A stretch of 64,000 bases of DNA from an uncultured Gemmatimonadota bacterium (GCA_903882745.1 CAIRYG010000010.1:186001-250000); one strand, 5' to 3'. Shown: positions 34,951 to 47,160, counted from the first letter of the stretch. Notes: generated by a model from the letters alone, not told the origin. Numbers and translations: made by a program.

Positions 34951-36344
34951 TCGGGGCCCTGCTCCTGATCTGATGAATCGCCGGCGGCTGGTTTGGCTCC
35001 ACCGGTACCGCGGCGTTTGAGGTCGTCCCACCAAGCGAGACGCTTGGCGATTTCTTTCTCGAACCCGAAGGGACCGGGGACGTAGAACTCGCGGCGCCTG
35101 ACCTCAACCGGAAGATACTCCTGCGGGACGTACGCGGACGGGTCGTCGTGTGCATAGTGGTACCCGCTCCCGTAGCCCAGTTCCTTCATAAGCCCCGTGG
35201 GGGCGTTTCGGATATGGAGGGGCACTCCGGCCGCAGGAGTCGCCTCAGCGGCCTCCTGAGCGGCTTTCCAGGCGGCGTAGACCCTATTGGACTTCGGGGC
35301 CGTGGCCAGGTAGACCGCAGCTTCGGCAAGCGCGAGTTCCCCTTCGGGGGATCCGAGCAGTTCGAGGGTCTGCCGGGCGGCGAGGGCGACCTCGAGGGCC
35401 CGGGGATCGGCGAGGCCGACGTCCTCAGCAGCGAAGCGGATGGTGCGGCGGGCGATGTAGAGCGGGTCCTCGCCCCCGGCAATCATCCGGGCCAGCCAGT
35501 AGAGGGTGGCCTGCGGGTCAGAGCCCCGCATGGATTTGTGATAGGCGGAGATCAGGTTGTAGTGCTCTTCCCCGGACTTGTCGTAGCGGGGGGAGCGCCA
35601 CTGGAGCGCCTCGGTGACCGTTTTGACGGTTACTTCTTGATCCGTCGTGTTCACGAGGAGCTTGGCGGCCCCTTCGAGGACGGTGAGGGCGCGACGGGCG
35701 TCGCCGTCGGCGGCCGTCGCGAGAAGGGCGAGCGCATCGTCAGCGATGGAGAGCCCCTGCTCCCCCAGCCCGTGCTCCTCGTCGGCGAGCGCTCGGCGTA
35801 TAAGCGCCGCGATGTCATCGGCGGCGATCGGCTGAAGCACGTAGACGCGCATCCTGCTCAGAAGGGCGCCATTGAGCTCAAAGCTCGGATTCTCGGTGGT
35901 GGCGCCGATCAGGGTAACAAGCCCGCCCTCGACGTGCGGGAGGAGCGCGTCCTGCTGGCCCTTATTGAATCGGTGGATTTCGTCGATGAACAAGATTGTC
36001 CGCGCGCCCGAGGCGAGGCGCCGTTCGGCGGCGGTCATGATCTCGCGCAGACGCGGGATGCCGTCCGTGACGGCGGAAAACGGCACGAACTCGCCTTTGG
36101 CGTATCTCGCAATAAGCCGCGCGAGTGTAGTCTTACCGGTTCCTGGGGGGCCCCAGAAGAGGATGGACCCCGTATCGCCGGCTTCGATGCTGACCCGCAG
36201 GCCCTTCCCGGTCGCGAGGAGGTGCTGCTGGCCGGCGACCTGGTCGAGGGCGCGGGGGCGCATGCGGGCGGCCAAGGGCGGGCGGCCGGCGAGGGGTTCG
36301 AAGACGCTGGGCTGTGACGGCTCCCCGCTGGACTTCCGCGTCAT
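34947..36344 (-). CDS. rarA: Replication-associated recombination protein RarA (MgsA)
   Basis: A 465-residue AAA+ ATPase of the RarA/WRNIP1 family acting at stalled forks. Walker A GPPGTGKT lies at 65-72, Walker B LFIDEIHRFNKGQQD follows, then IGATTENPSFELNGALLSR (sensor region) and the C-terminal tetramerisation domain with DPLYIARRTIRFAAEDVGLADPR-type sequence. It overlaps both the ZIP gene upstream and the LEA14-like gene downstream by four bases. Confidence 0.96.
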   Translation of the reverse strand: MTRKSSGEPSQPSVFEPLAGRPPLAARMRPRALDQVAGQQHLLATGKGLRVSIEAGDTGSILFWGPPGTGKTTLARLIARYAKGEFVPFSAVTDGIPRLREIMTAAERRLASGARTILFIDEIHRFNKGQQDALLPHVEGGLVTLIGATTENPSFELNGALLSRMRVYVLQPIAADDIAALIRRALADEEHGLGEQGLSIADDALALLATAADGDARRALTVLEGAAKLLVNTTDQEVTVKTVTEALQWRSPRYDKSGEEHYNLISAYHKSMRGSDPQATLYWLARMIAGGEDPLYIARRTIRFAAEDVGLADPRALEVALAARQTLELLGSPEGELALAEAAVYLATAPKSNRVYAAWKAAQEAAEATPAAGVPLHIRNAPTGLMKELGYGSGYHYAHDDPSAYVPQEYLPVEVRRREFYVPGPFGFEKEIAKRLAWWDDLKRRGTGGAKPAAGDSSDQEQGPE

Positions 36345-37060
36345 GACGGGCCGAGCAGCGTGTGTGCGACGATGTATAGCACGCAGCCAGCAACGAACAT
36401 CGCGCTATGGTGCCACCCTGGCTTCCCCTGAAACTCAGGAATCAAATTCGACGCGCCAACGTAGACGGTCACGCCACCAGCGAGCGCCAATCCATGCTGG
36501 GCGAGCAGCGGCGAGGCGCCGGTGATGAGGACCCCAGCGACCGTCGCCAATCCGAGGAGCGCGGCGGCGCCCACCGCAGCGCGGCGTGTTCCACCAGCAG
36601 CAAGCACGAGTGAAGAAATCGCGAGCCCTTCGGGGAGTTTATGCAGGGCAATCGCCCCGAATACCAGCCAGCCGAGCGACGGCCCCACGACGAAGGCGCT
36701 CGCGATCGCGACGCCGTCGATGAGCGTATGCAACAGCAGACCAACGAGCGCCGAGGCCGCCACGCTTCGCGCGACGACGTGCGTCTCTTCACCAAAATGA
36801 AAGTGTCGCACGAAGACATGCTGCGTAACGTGCACGAGTACGAAACCCGCCAGCACGTACGCCCCCGCCGCCTTGCCTCCCTGCGAGATGGCCTCAGGGA
36901 TGATGTCGGCAATCGCCACCGAGAGCATAAACCCGGCAGACAATGCGATCATCAACTCGAGCGCTCTCACACTCCAGCTGCGTCGAACGGTCACGACGAG
37001 TGCGCCGAGGACGTTGGCGGCGGCCGCAACAATAGCCGCGAGCAGCATTGAAGCGATCAT
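36341..37060 (-). CDS. ZIP-family metal transporter
   Basis: A 239-residue inner-membrane protein with about eight helices and a short His-rich loop (FVRHFHFGEETH). The metal-binding helix motifs HTLIDGVAIASAF (TM4) and HKLPEGLAISS (TM5) are intact, as in ZupT-like importers of zinc and other divalent metals. Start and stop each overlap the neighbouring genes (cca and rarA) by four bases. Confidence 0.93.
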   Translation of the reverse strand: MIASMLLAAIVAAAANVLGALVVTVRRSWSVRALELMIALSAGFMLSVAIADIIPEAISQGGKAAGAYVLAGFVLVHVTQHVFVRHFHFGEETHVVARSVAASALVGLLLHTLIDGVAIASAFVVGPSLGWLVFGAIALHKLPEGLAISSLVLAAGGTRRAAVGAAALLGLATVAGVLITGASPLLAQHGLALAGGVTVYVGASNLIPEFQGKPGWHHSAMFVAGCVLYIVAHTLLGPS

Positions 37061-38370
37061 CCGTTCCTCGACGGGTCACTCGCCATCGCGCGGGTGAGCA
37101 GCAGATCCCGCTGATTGCGCGTCGGATCCTCGAGGACAAACTCTAACAACCGCCGGAGCGTCGATCCGAGCTCAGGTCCGGCAGGAACCCCTGCACGGAC
37201 CAGATCGTCGCCGGAGACAGCGAGATCACTGAGTTCCACCGGCTCATGGAACGCGGCGTGCGAGGCCATCGAGAGGCACTTTTCAGCGCGCTCCGAGACC
37301 GCAGTTCCCGTGTGGCACACCGATCGCGCTCCATGCAACGCGCGGACGAGACCAAAAAACGACCCCGACCGCATGCGTCCTACCGCCGCGACCCAGCGCC
37401 GCACCTCGGTCGCCGTAGGCAGTCGCTCCGCCAACACGGCGTCCACCGCCCCACCGATCTCTGCCTGTGCCTTGGCAAGCGCGGTGATCCACCCTTGCTG
37501 CGCATTCGAACACTTGAGCACGCCGAGCGCATTCCGAACCGCGGCCGGATCGGACCCAAAAAAGAGCATCGCGAGCCGATCAAGCGTTCGCCCCGGCTCC
37601 TCTGCCCCTTCCCCACGAGGCAGATGATCCAGCGCCTCGAACCGCTCATCTGGCGCGTCGGCAATCACCGGCAGCAAGGTTCGGAGCGCTCCCGATTCGC
37701 GCCACCAGAGCATCGAGACGCTGGGCTTCTCCACCTGTTGCATGGTCTTGGTGAGTTCCTGCAGCACACGCTCGCCAGAGAGGCGGCCCAGATGCGGCGC
37801 ACTCCCCACAATCGCGCGCCAGGTCGCCGGCTCAAGGTGGAACCCGAATCGCCCCGCGAACCGAATCCCGCGCAAAGCACGCAGACGATCCTCTCGCATC
37901 CGCTGATCAGGCTCGCCGACCGCCCGCACCAGTCCACGCTTGAGGTCAAGTTGTCCCTCAAACGGATCGTGGAGTTCCTCTCGCTGTGGATGGTACGCAA
38001 TCGCATTGATCGTGAAGTCACGCCGGGCGAGATCCTCGTCGAGCGACGCGCCAAACGCGACCTCGGCGTGGCGCCCGTCGGTCTTCACATCGTGCCGAAA
38101 GGTGGTGACTTCGTGCATCGTGCCGGCATCGTCGAGCACCCCGACCGTGCCAAAGGCAATCCCAACGGGCACCGTCCGCTTGAAGACCTTCATGACCTGC
38201 TGCGGTGTGGCAGCGGTCGCCAGGTCCCAGTCGAGATGCGCGTGTCCCAGCAGCGCGTCGCGAACGGCACCGCCCACGCACCAGGTTTCGTAGCCGGCGC
38301 GCTCGAGGCGCGCGACAATCTCGCGAACGGGCGCGGGCGGATCGAGCTTCCGGCGCAGGGAATCGTTCAC
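37057..38370 (-). CDS. cca: CCA tRNA nucleotidyltransferase
   Basis: A class II nucleotidyltransferase of 437 residues that adds or repairs the tRNA 3' CCA. CVGGAVRDALLG is at 31-42, the catalytic DWD at 47-49, RRDFTINAIAY follows and the RMREDRLRALRGIRFAGRF head/neck region is typical. It is relevant that both tRNA genes here lack an encoded CCA, so this enzyme or a paralogue must add it. A poly(A) polymerase is the alternative reading. Four-base overlaps join it to the epimerase and ZIP genes. Confidence 0.93.
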   Translation of the reverse strand: MNDSLRRKLDPPAPVREIVARLERAGYETWCVGGAVRDALLGHAHLDWDLATAATPQQVMKVFKRTVPVGIAFGTVGVLDDAGTMHEVTTFRHDVKTDGRHAEVAFGASLDEDLARRDFTINAIAYHPQREELHDPFEGQLDLKRGLVRAVGEPDQRMREDRLRALRGIRFAGRFGFHLEPATWRAIVGSAPHLGRLSGERVLQELTKTMQQVEKPSVSMLWWRESGALRTLLPVIADAPDERFEALDHLPRGEGAEEPGRTLDRLAMLFFGSDPAAVRNALGVLKCSNAQQGWITALAKAQAEIGGAVDAVLAERLPTATEVRRWVAAVGRMRSGSFFGLVRALHGARSVCHTGTAVSERAEKCLSMASHAAFHEPVELSDLAVSGDDLVRAGVPAGPELGSTLRRLLEFVLEDPTRNQRDLLLTRAMASDPSRNG

Positions 38371-39251
38371 AGTGCGCGGAGCCCCTCCTCAAGGCTCACG
38401 CGGGGAGTCCAGCCTGGCAGAACTACGCCTTGCGACCAAGGCTCCAGCATCTCGCGCGCACGCACCGCCCGTGCTCCCCAGTCGGCAGGAATCACCGTGC
38501 CACGCGCTGTTGCCCAGGTATCAAAGAGCGCACGCACATCGCGGTTCGTACCGGAGCGCACGGCAAATATCTCATGACCTGCCGTCACCGAATGCTCCGT
38601 ACGCGAAACCGCGACTCGAATGGCCGCAACCGCGTCATCCACGTGCACAACATCCATGGGAACCGTCGCAGGCACCATCGCCATTGACGCGCCGCTTCGC
38701 TCGGCAGCAAGCATAAACGGAATCAACTTGCGACGTGTGTCGCCGGGCCCATAGGTGTCGGTGAACTCGATCGTCACCGCACGCATCCCGTGCGCCTCAA
38801 CCCAGTAGGTGAGCAGACTCACGAATGCCTGCTTAGTGGCCGCGTAGAGACAGGTCGGGGAGAAGTCCTGATCGTGGTAATGCTGCCATGCGGAGCCAAC
38901 ATTCACGAACCGCGTGACGCCAGCAGCGCGCATCGCTTCCAGCAGCTGCGCACCAAACAGCACGTTGTCGCGCACCAAAGGCTCGACCTCGTGCGACTTA
39001 TGCTCGGCAATAAAGTTTGACGCTAAGTGCACCACCACTGTCGGTTGCACCGCCGCGACAATGGCCATCGTTCCTTCGGTGGTTCCGTCGTGCACATGCG
39101 TCGCAGCAACGGCACCAACCGCTTGCACCGCGGGGTCGCTCGCTGGGCGGCGCACCACCGCATGCACCTGGTGACCGTCAGCTGCCAGCGCTCGCACCAG
39201 CGCGCCACCTACAAAACCGGTGGCGCCGGTCACGAGCCAGCGTTCACCCAC
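38367..39251 (-). CDS. NAD(P)-dependent sugar epimerase/reductase
   Basis: A 294-residue extended-SDR protein. The N-terminal cofactor motif is TGATGFVGGALV, the active site has SAW...YAATK spacing, and TDTYGPGDTRRKLIPFML resembles nucleotide-sugar reductases and epimerases (CDP-abequose/paratose synthase-like, by general impression). I set the start at the GTG 39251, which has GGAAG upstream inside the SDR gene end; a GTG five codons earlier is possible. It lies directly after gmhA and the SDR gene, suggesting a role on a surface sugar, but the substrate is unknown. Confidence 0.85.
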   Translation of the reverse strand: MGERWLVTGATGFVGGALVRALAADGHQVHAVVRRPASDPAVQAVGAVAATHVHDGTTEGTMAIVAAVQPTVVVHLASNFIAEHKSHEVEPLVRDNVLFGAQLLEAMRAAGVTRFVNVGSAWQHYHDQDFSPTCLYAATKQAFVSLLTYWVEAHGMRAVTIEFTDTYGPGDTRRKLIPFMLAAERSGASMAMVPATVPMDVVHVDDAVAAIRVAVSRTEHSVTAGHEIFAVRSGTNRDVRALFDTWATARGTVIPADWGARAVRAREMLEPWSQGVVLPGWTPRVSLEEGLRAL

Positions 39252-40008
39252 AGAGCACACTTCCACCGTTCACATTGACAATCTCACCGGTCACATGGCG
39301 CGACCCTGCAAAGCACAGGCAGACCGCCGGGAAGGCGATGTCATAGGCGGACGCGATGCGCCCAACCGGAATCCCCTTCGCAATTCGCTCCTTGCCTCCA
39401 TCGGCAAAGGGCACAACACACATCTCGGTGTCGACCCACCCCGGCGCCACGGCGTTCACCGTAATGCCCTGCCCCGCAACCTCAACCGCGAGCGACTTCA
39501 CGAACGAGATCATCGCGCCCTTGCTCGTGCCGTAATCCGCGTGCATGGACTCACCGCGCTGCCCTGCGGTGCTCGACACGAACACCATCCGCCCTCCACT
39601 CGCCATGACCCGAGCTGTCGCGCGCGCAACGTAGAACATTGCGTCCACATTCTCGCGCATGGTGCGAGCCCAGCGGGCATCATCCAGTTCAGCAACCGGA
39701 ACTTCTTCCACCGGCCAAATCCCCGCCGAGTGAATGAGGATATCGACACCACCAAGAGTTTGGACTGAGTGAGCGATGAGCGAAGCAGCCCCGGCCGGCG
39801 AGGTGAGATCACTCGCGTGTGAAGTCGCCTGCACTCCGAAGGCCGCGCACTCGGCGACTGCGACATCGGCATCCGCCTTGCGCGAGTGATAGCCAATGCA
39901 CACGTCCGCGCCCGCTTCGGCGAGCAAACGACTGACCGCACCGCCGATGCCGCGCGAACCGCCGGTGACCACCGCGCGACGCCCCTTCAGCGAGAATGCC
40001 TGACTCAT
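39244..40008 (-). CDS. Short-chain dehydrogenase/reductase (FabG-like)
   Basis: A 254-residue classical SDR. Cofactor motif TGGSRGIGG at 15-23, NNAG replaced by HSAGIWP, catalytic S in FVSSTAGQRG and YGTSK motif, PGWVDTEM and the C-terminal VTGEIVNVNGG as in FabG-like enzymes. The family includes 3-oxoacyl-ACP reductases and sugar or polyol oxidoreductases. Its position between gmhA and a sugar epimerase favours a carbohydrate substrate, by inference. The start overlaps the gmhA stop by four bases. Confidence 0.88.
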   Translation of the reverse strand: MSQAFSLKGRRAVVTGGSRGIGGAVSRLLAEAGADVCIGYHSRKADADVAVAECAAFGVQATSHASDLTSPAGAASLIAHSVQTLGGVDILIHSAGIWPVEEVPVAELDDARWARTMRENVDAMFYVARATARVMASGGRMVFVSSTAGQRGESMHADYGTSKGAMISFVKSLAVEVAGQGITVNAVAPGWVDTEMCVVPFADGGKERIAKGIPVGRIASAYDIAFPAVCLCFAGSRHVTGEIVNVNGGSVLCG

Positions 40009-40574
40009 ACGCCAATCTCCTCGTCCACGACATCACAGATGGCGTGTTGGATGTTCAAATGAATTTCCTGCGCGCGGTCCGTGCGGTCCGTGGGGACGAT
40101 GATGCACAGGTCAGCCAAGGTCTTCATGTCGCCACCATCGCGCGCCGTGAGACAGACAGTGGTGATCCCCATGGACTTCGCCGTGCGCACGACGTGAATG
40201 CAGTTTGGCGACGTCCCACTCGTCGTGTGGATCATCAATAAATCGCCCGCGCGACCGAGCGCTTCGAGCTGCCGTGAAAACACGGCCTCATATCCAAAAT
40301 CGTTTGCGTGTGCCGTCAGAATGGACGTGTCGGTCGTGAGCGCAATGGACCGCAGTGCCTGCCGGTTTTTGCGATACCGCACGACATACTCCGCGGCCAT
40401 GTGTTGCGCGTCGGCGGCGCTTCCACCATTCCCACAGAAGAAAATCGTCCCACCGTTCCGTAACGTGTCCACGGTCCGGCGCGCGGCCTCCGCAATCTGC
40501 GGACGCAACACCGTCGCAGCTCGCGCCGCGGTTGCTGCGAGATCATCGAGATGCGTTGCCGGGTCGATCGCCAT
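40005..40574 (-). CDS. gmhA: Phosphoheptose isomerase-like SIS-domain protein
   Basis: A 189-residue SIS-domain protein matching GmhA, which converts sedoheptulose 7-phosphate to D-glycero-D-manno-heptose 7-phosphate. FFCGNGGSAADAQHMAAE carries the family His and Glu (58 and 62), and AQEIHLNIQHAICDVVD carries the C-terminal Gln/His site. Together with hldA (22.1 kb) it indicates heptose synthesis. DiaA-like SIS paralogues look similar but lack the full pair of sites. The gene is linked by overlap to the following SDR. Confidence 0.9.
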   Translation of the reverse strand: MAIDPATHLDDLAATAARAATVLRPQIAEAARRTVDTLRNGGTIFFCGNGGSAADAQHMAAEYVVRYRKNRQALRSIALTTDTSILTAHANDFGYEAVFSRQLEALGRAGDLLMIHTTSGTSPNCIHVVRTAKSMGITTVCLTARDGGDMKTLADLCIIVPTDRTDRAQEIHLNIQHAICDVVDEEIGV

Positions 40575-40600
40575 GTGTCCAGCTCCTCTCCTGTGGGAGA

Positions 40601-40911
40601 TTAGGGTCGCGCAATCAGCGCGGACAACCGGGACTGCGTGGCTGCTGCGCGTTCACCCAGTGTCGCGGGATCATCGGCCGCCGCCTCAAACGCGAAGGTG
40701 ATGCAGGCATCGGCCGCTAGCAGGTCGAGCGCCACCGGACGCGACGCCTCGCTCTCGAGCACCCGACGCGACAGCCACTCGGCAGCGTGTGTAAACGCAT
40801 CCGCGTGCGGAAGTGCATCCCACTCGGGATGTGCCGCAAAAATGTCACGGAGCCGCTGCACGAGCGCAGCCGGCGCTTCCCCTGAACGTTCGGCAGCCCA
40901 GTCCGCGTGCG

Positions 40912-40915
<4 letters not shown>
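40601..40915 (-). CDS. Hypothetical protein in the alaS-gmhA run
   Basis: A 104-residue, Ala-rich, acidic, mainly helical protein without signal peptide or membrane helix. I recognise no family. It shows two helical blocks (ALVQRLRDIFAAHPEWD and HAAEWLSRRVLESEASRPVALDLLAADA), then ITFAFEAAADDP. Its ATG overlaps the alaS stop by four bases and it ends 26 bp before gmhA, so it is almost certainly translated as part of the operon. Confidence 0.7.
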
Positions 40916-43644
<2,729 letters not shown>

Positions 43645-43686
43645 AGGGGTCAAATCTAACGGAGCCATACGATTAGGCACAGGGTT

Positions 43687-44478
43687 TCAGCGCGGGAAAG
43701 TCGCCTGTACGACCTTGCGAACCTCCTCCCCTCCGAACCCCCTGCGCAGCAAAAACCCCATCAACCGCCGCCGCGCCACCTCCGGCTCCAGCTTGCTCAT
43801 CGACCGTGCTCGGCGCTCAGCCGCCGCCTCGAGTGCGCCGCGCTCGTCGAACCCCTCCTCCTCCCCCGCCTCGCGAAGCACGCGGTCCACCAGCTCGCGC
43901 GCGATGCCCTTGCGCGAGAGCTCCATCGCGATCCGCCTGCGGCTGGTCTTCCCACCCGCCATTTTCGCCCGCGCGTAGCTGCGCGCGTACGACTCGTCGT
44001 CGAGGAAACCGAGCTCGTCCAGGCGATCCAGGGCACTCCGAATGTCGGGTGGAGCGTGTTTGCGTTGCATGAGCCAGCGCTCAAGCTCACGGCGGCTACG
44101 CCCTCGGAGTGCGAGGGCGGCGGTGGCCGAATCGTAGGTGGCGAGCGCGGACGCGCTGGCGACGAGCTGCTCGCCGGCCTCAACATCGAGCTCCGCGCCG
44201 ACCTTGAGCTTGAATCGCTGCATCACGGCGGCATCGACCAGGACCGTCTCCTGCGCGCGACGGCCCTCCCCGAGCAACGCCTCCGCCGACAGGGCGATCG
44301 CGACGCGATACCGCCCGGGTTTCCTGGGGTGCTCCGACAGCCCGGCAACCCGCCCGCTAACGGGACCGTCAGTTAACGAAAGAGGCCGAGTGGGGACTCT
44401 GGACGATTTGGAGGATTCCGGGCCTCCGTCACGATCCAGCTTCGCCCACTCGGCTTTTCTTCCGCCCTTCGGAAACAA
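43687..44478 (-). CDS. recX: Regulatory protein RecX
   Basis: RecX binds RecA filaments and inhibits recombinase activity. The 263-residue protein has a RecX core with ALRGRSRRELERWLMQRK, LDELGFLDDESYARSYARAK and RRIAMELSRKGI repeats, typical three-helix modules. The first 100 residues are an extra N-terminal extension. The start is a TTG at 44478, supported by GGAGGAG six bases upstream, overlapping the end of recA. recA-recX adjacency is typical and implies coupled expression. Confidence 0.92.
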   Translation of the reverse strand: MFPKGGRKAEWAKLDRDGGPESSKSSRVPTRPLSLTDGPVSGRVAGLSEHPRKPGRYRVAIALSAEALLGEGRRAQETVLVDAAVMQRFKLKVGAELDVEAGEQLVASASALATYDSATAALALRGRSRRELERWLMQRKHAPPDIRSALDRLDELGFLDDESYARSYARAKMAGGKTSRRRIAMELSRKGIARELVDRVLREAGEEEGFDERGALEAAAERRARSMSKLEPEVARRRLMGFLLRRGFGGEEVRKVVQATFPR

Positions 44479-44481
44479 CGG

Positions 44482-45525
44482 CTACTCCTCCGACGCCTCC
44501 GACTGCGCTTCAGCGATTTTGGTGATGCCAAGTACGACCTTCACCTTCTCCTCGATCTCCGCCATGATGGCCGGATTGTCCTTGAGGAAGAGCTTGGCGT
44601 TCTCACGCCCCTGCCCAATCCGCTGCGGACCGTAGCTATACCAGGCGCCGGACTTCTCGATAATCCCCGACTCCGCGCCAATGTCGACCAGGAGCGAGGT
44701 GTGCGAGATCCCTTCCGCGTACATGATGTCGAACTCCGCCTGCTTGAACGGCGGGGCCACCTTGTTCTTGACGACCTTCACGCGGACGTGCGAGCCAATC
44801 ACGTCTTCCTTTTCCTTGACTGGACCGACGCGACGGATGTCGAGACGGACCGACGCATAGAACTTGAGCGCCTTGCCGCCGGTGGTGGTCTCAGGATTGC
44901 CGAACATCACGCCGATCTTCTCACGCAGCTGATTGATGAAGATCACACTCGTCCCGCTACGGGCGATGGCGCCGGTGAGCTTGCGCAGCGCCTGCGACAT
45001 CAAGCGCGCCTGCAACCCCATGTGCGAGTCGCCCATCTCCCCTTCGATTTCGGCCTTCGGCACCAGCGCCGCGACCGAGTCGATCACAATCACGTCCACC
45101 GCACCCGAGCGCACGAGAATCTCGCAAATCTCCATCGCCTGCTCGCCGGTGTCCGGCTGAGAGACGAGAAGCTTCTCGATGTCCACGCCCAGCTTGGCCG
45201 CGTATTCGGTGTCGAGCGCGTGTTCGGCATCGATGAAGGCGGCGGTCCCGCCAGCCTTCTGCGCATTGGCGACGACATGCAAGCACAGCGTCGTCTTGCC
45301 GCTCGATTCCGGTCCGTAGATCTCGGTCACGCGCCCACGCGGAATCCCACCCACACCGATCGCAGCATCGAGATTGATGGCCCCCGTGGGGATCACATCA
45401 ACTTTCACCGACGGCGCATCGGGGCCCAACTTCATAATGGACCCCTTGCCGTACGACTTCTCGATCTGCGCGATCGCGAGGTTGAGTGCCTTCTTTTTTT
45501 CGTCGTTCGCGTTGGACACGGCCAT
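44482..45525 (-). CDS. recA: Recombinase RecA
   Basis: RecA forms filaments on single-stranded DNA for homologous recombination and SOS induction. The 347-residue protein is full length. Walker A GPESSGKT lies at 71-78, Walker [14 protein letters not shown] follows, then the L1/L2 loops ([36 protein letters not shown]) and an acidic C-terminus. recX follows 3 nt after its stop. The upstream 275-bp region carries a paired DnaA-box-like motif around the putative -10; I found no classical SOS box by eye. Confidence 0.98.
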   Translation of the reverse strand: MAVSNANDEKKKALNLAIAQIEKSYGKGSIMKLGPDAPSVKVDVIPTGAINLDAAIGVGGIPRGRVTEIYGPESSGKTTLCLHVVANAQKAGGTAAFIDAEHALDTEYAAKLGVDIEKLLVSQPDTGEQAMEICEILVRSGAVDVIVIDSVAALVPKAEIEGEMGDSHMGLQARLMSQALRKLTGAIARSGTSVIFINQLREKIGVMFGNPETTTGGKALKFYASVRLDIRRVGPVKEKEDVIGSHVRVKVVKNKVAPPFKQAEFDIMYAEGISHTSLLVDIGAESGIIEKSGAWYSYGPQRIGQGRENAKLFLKDNPAIMAEIEEKVKVVLGITKIAEAQSEASEE

Positions 45526-45716
45526 GGGGCCTCATCAAAAGTGCGGGGCGGCTGTGCGCCCGTGGGAAGAAATCTACCGTCCGGAGCCCGCAGGGCTACT
45601 CCCGAACGAAGAGCGAAGAAAACAGACAGAACAGCAATACCGAACAAACTACGAAAGTACCCGAAAAGTGCAATAGGCAGTCGCGTGATCGAGCAGGAAA
45701 GCAGAGGTACGGCCTG

Positions 45717-45776
45717 AGTATAGTTTTCCACATTCCTGCTATATTCATTTACAGCAACATCTTACGCTGTGGATAA
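45717..45776 (-). promoter_or_regulatory. recA promoter region with paired DnaA-box-like sites
   Basis: On the minus strand TATACT (45717-45722) is a good -10 without a clear -35 hexamer. TTTTCCACA (45724-45732 on plus) abuts it and TGTGGATAA (45768-45776 on plus) lies about 40 bp upstream, facing it. Binding there could occlude RNA polymerase. The rest of 45526-45800 holds no further feature I can support. Confidence 0.45.
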
Positions 45777-45800
45777 CTGTTTTCTTCTAACGCTGCCTGG

Positions 45801-46166
45801 CTAACTCAATCGGAACGCCGACGGCACGTGCCGCACAAAGACCCGCCGGTCTCGGACCAAAACGCCCACCACATCGAACCGATACGACTCCCCGCTCCGC
45901 CCATGTCGGTCGATCCAACTCTGCGCCGACTTCACGAGTTCTCGCTGCTTGCGACGATTCACCGCTTCAACGGGATCGCCGAACTCGTCGCCGTGACGGG
46001 CCTTCACTTCCACGAACGCAATCACCCCTTCGCGCTCGGCCACGACATCGATATCGCGACGGCCCGACTTGAACCGGCGCGCCACAATCCGCCATCCACT
46101 CTGTTCGAGCCACCGGGCGGCGATGCGCTCCCCCAGTTCTCCGAAGGCATTGGTCGCTGTTGTCAT
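45801..46166 (-). CDS. YraN family (UPF0102) putative endonuclease-like protein
   Basis: A 121-residue member of UPF0102, a restriction-endonuclease-like fold. GELGERIAARWLEQSGWRIVARRF precedes the nuclease-like core RDIDVVAEREGVIAFVEVKAR (D...E.K motif) and RKQRELVKSAQSWI. A nucleic-acid role, possibly in transformation or repair, is inferred by fold only. The ATG at 46166 gives the family N-terminus; upstream extension in frame is unsupported. It follows the hydrolase gene with 82 bp between. Confidence 0.9.
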   Translation of the reverse strand: MTTATNAFGELGERIAARWLEQSGWRIVARRFKSGRRDIDVVAEREGVIAFVEVKARHGDEFGDPVEAVNRRKQRELVKSAQSWIDRHGRSGESYRFDVVGVLVRDRRVFVRHVPSAFRLS

Positions 46167-46248
46167 GGACGTACGGTACAACGCCATGCGGGGCGCGACG
46201 TCATCATTCCGTCGCGCCCCGAACCATTTCATCGCGGCATCACGTGCT

Positions 46249-47160
46249 TCAGTCGGACGACGCGTCGCGAGTGCTCTTCGCCGAGGCGGCGAGACTGTCG
46301 CTCTCCATGCGCGTACGCCCGTACTCGCGCGCCGCGCGACTGCCAAAGAACGCCGCGACCATCGCAATGACCACCGGCGACTTGAGCATTCGTCGATGGC
46401 CCTCCGCATCGACTTCCACCATCTGTGAGTTTCGGAAGGCGGCCGCGCAGGCGTGCCCCTCCGACAGCGGCACCTCGGCGTCGGCGCGATCGTGCACGAC
46501 GAGCACCGGAATCTCGACCTCGCGCACGAAGGCCTCAAAGCGTGACTCGTCCACTGAGACACCGGTTCGGCGGGACATCTCAGCGCGGAACGCCGCGCGA
46601 ATCCGTGGGCCCACATGGAGGAACGCGCAAAAGCGATCGAGCACCTCAGACAGGTCCGCGGGCGACCCCAGCATCGCCACCCGCTCGACCTGAAGCCCCC
46701 GACTCAGCGCGATCGCCGTCGAGGGCCCACCCATGGAGTGAGCGACGATACCGCGAAAGGGACCGAGCGTTGCCTGCAAATCCAAGAGCGCTTTTGCGAA
46801 TTCAAAGGGGCCCGACATGACGCCGAGCGAGTCGCCGTGCGCAGGACCATCCATCGCGATCACGCGGGCCCCGAGTCCTCGAAGGGGGGCGATAAACTGG
46901 CCAAGTTGCAGGCCACGCCCTTCCCACCCATGCAGGAGCACAATCGGCGGGCCGACCTTGGCCCCGAACTCGGTGAGATGGAGCCCAGCGATACGGCGCG
47001 GGCGCCCCTGCAGGGCCAGCTCACGCTCCCATTGCGGCGCTTCGCGACGGCGCGGTGTCGTGAACAGGTCGGCGACCAGGCGGCCAGCCACCGAGGGTGC
47101 GATGTGCTCCAGCGAGCGCAGAAGGGCGATGCGGAACTTGAGCGAAGAAGAAAGCAGCAC
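46249..47160 (-). CDS. Alpha/beta hydrolase
   Basis: A 303-residue alpha/beta hydrolase. Seen are the oxyanion HGWEGRG, nucleophile elbow AHSMGG (catalytic Ser), the acid in VVHDRADAEVP and the catalytic His in EGHRRML. The substrate is unknown; the N-terminus has a short amphipathic or hydrophobic segment and no clear signal peptide. It sits 65 bp after rfbC and could be part of the dTDP-sugar run, although the spacing is loose. Confidence 0.88.
   Translation of the reverse strand: MLLSSSLKFRIALLRSLEHIAPSVAGRLVADLFTTPRRREAPQWERELALQGRPRRIAGLHLTEFGAKVGPPIVLLHGWEGRGLQLGQFIAPLRGLGARVIAMDGPAHGDSLGVMSGPFEFAKALLDLQATLGPFRGIVAHSMGGPSTAIALSRGLQVERVAMLGSPADLSEVLDRFCAFLHVGPRIRAAFRAEMSRRTGVSVDESRFEAFVREVEIPVLVVHDRADAEVPLSEGHACAAAFRNSQMVEVDAEGHRRMLKSPVVIAMVAAFFGSRAAREYGRTRMESDSLAASAKSTRDASSD

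Noticed and set aside
45601-45670. A LexA/SOS box upstream of recA
   Set aside because: Repeated GAAC half-sites are present on the plus strand, but their spacing (9 bp, direct) fits neither the GTTC-N7-GTTC nor the CGAAC-N4-GTTCG types.
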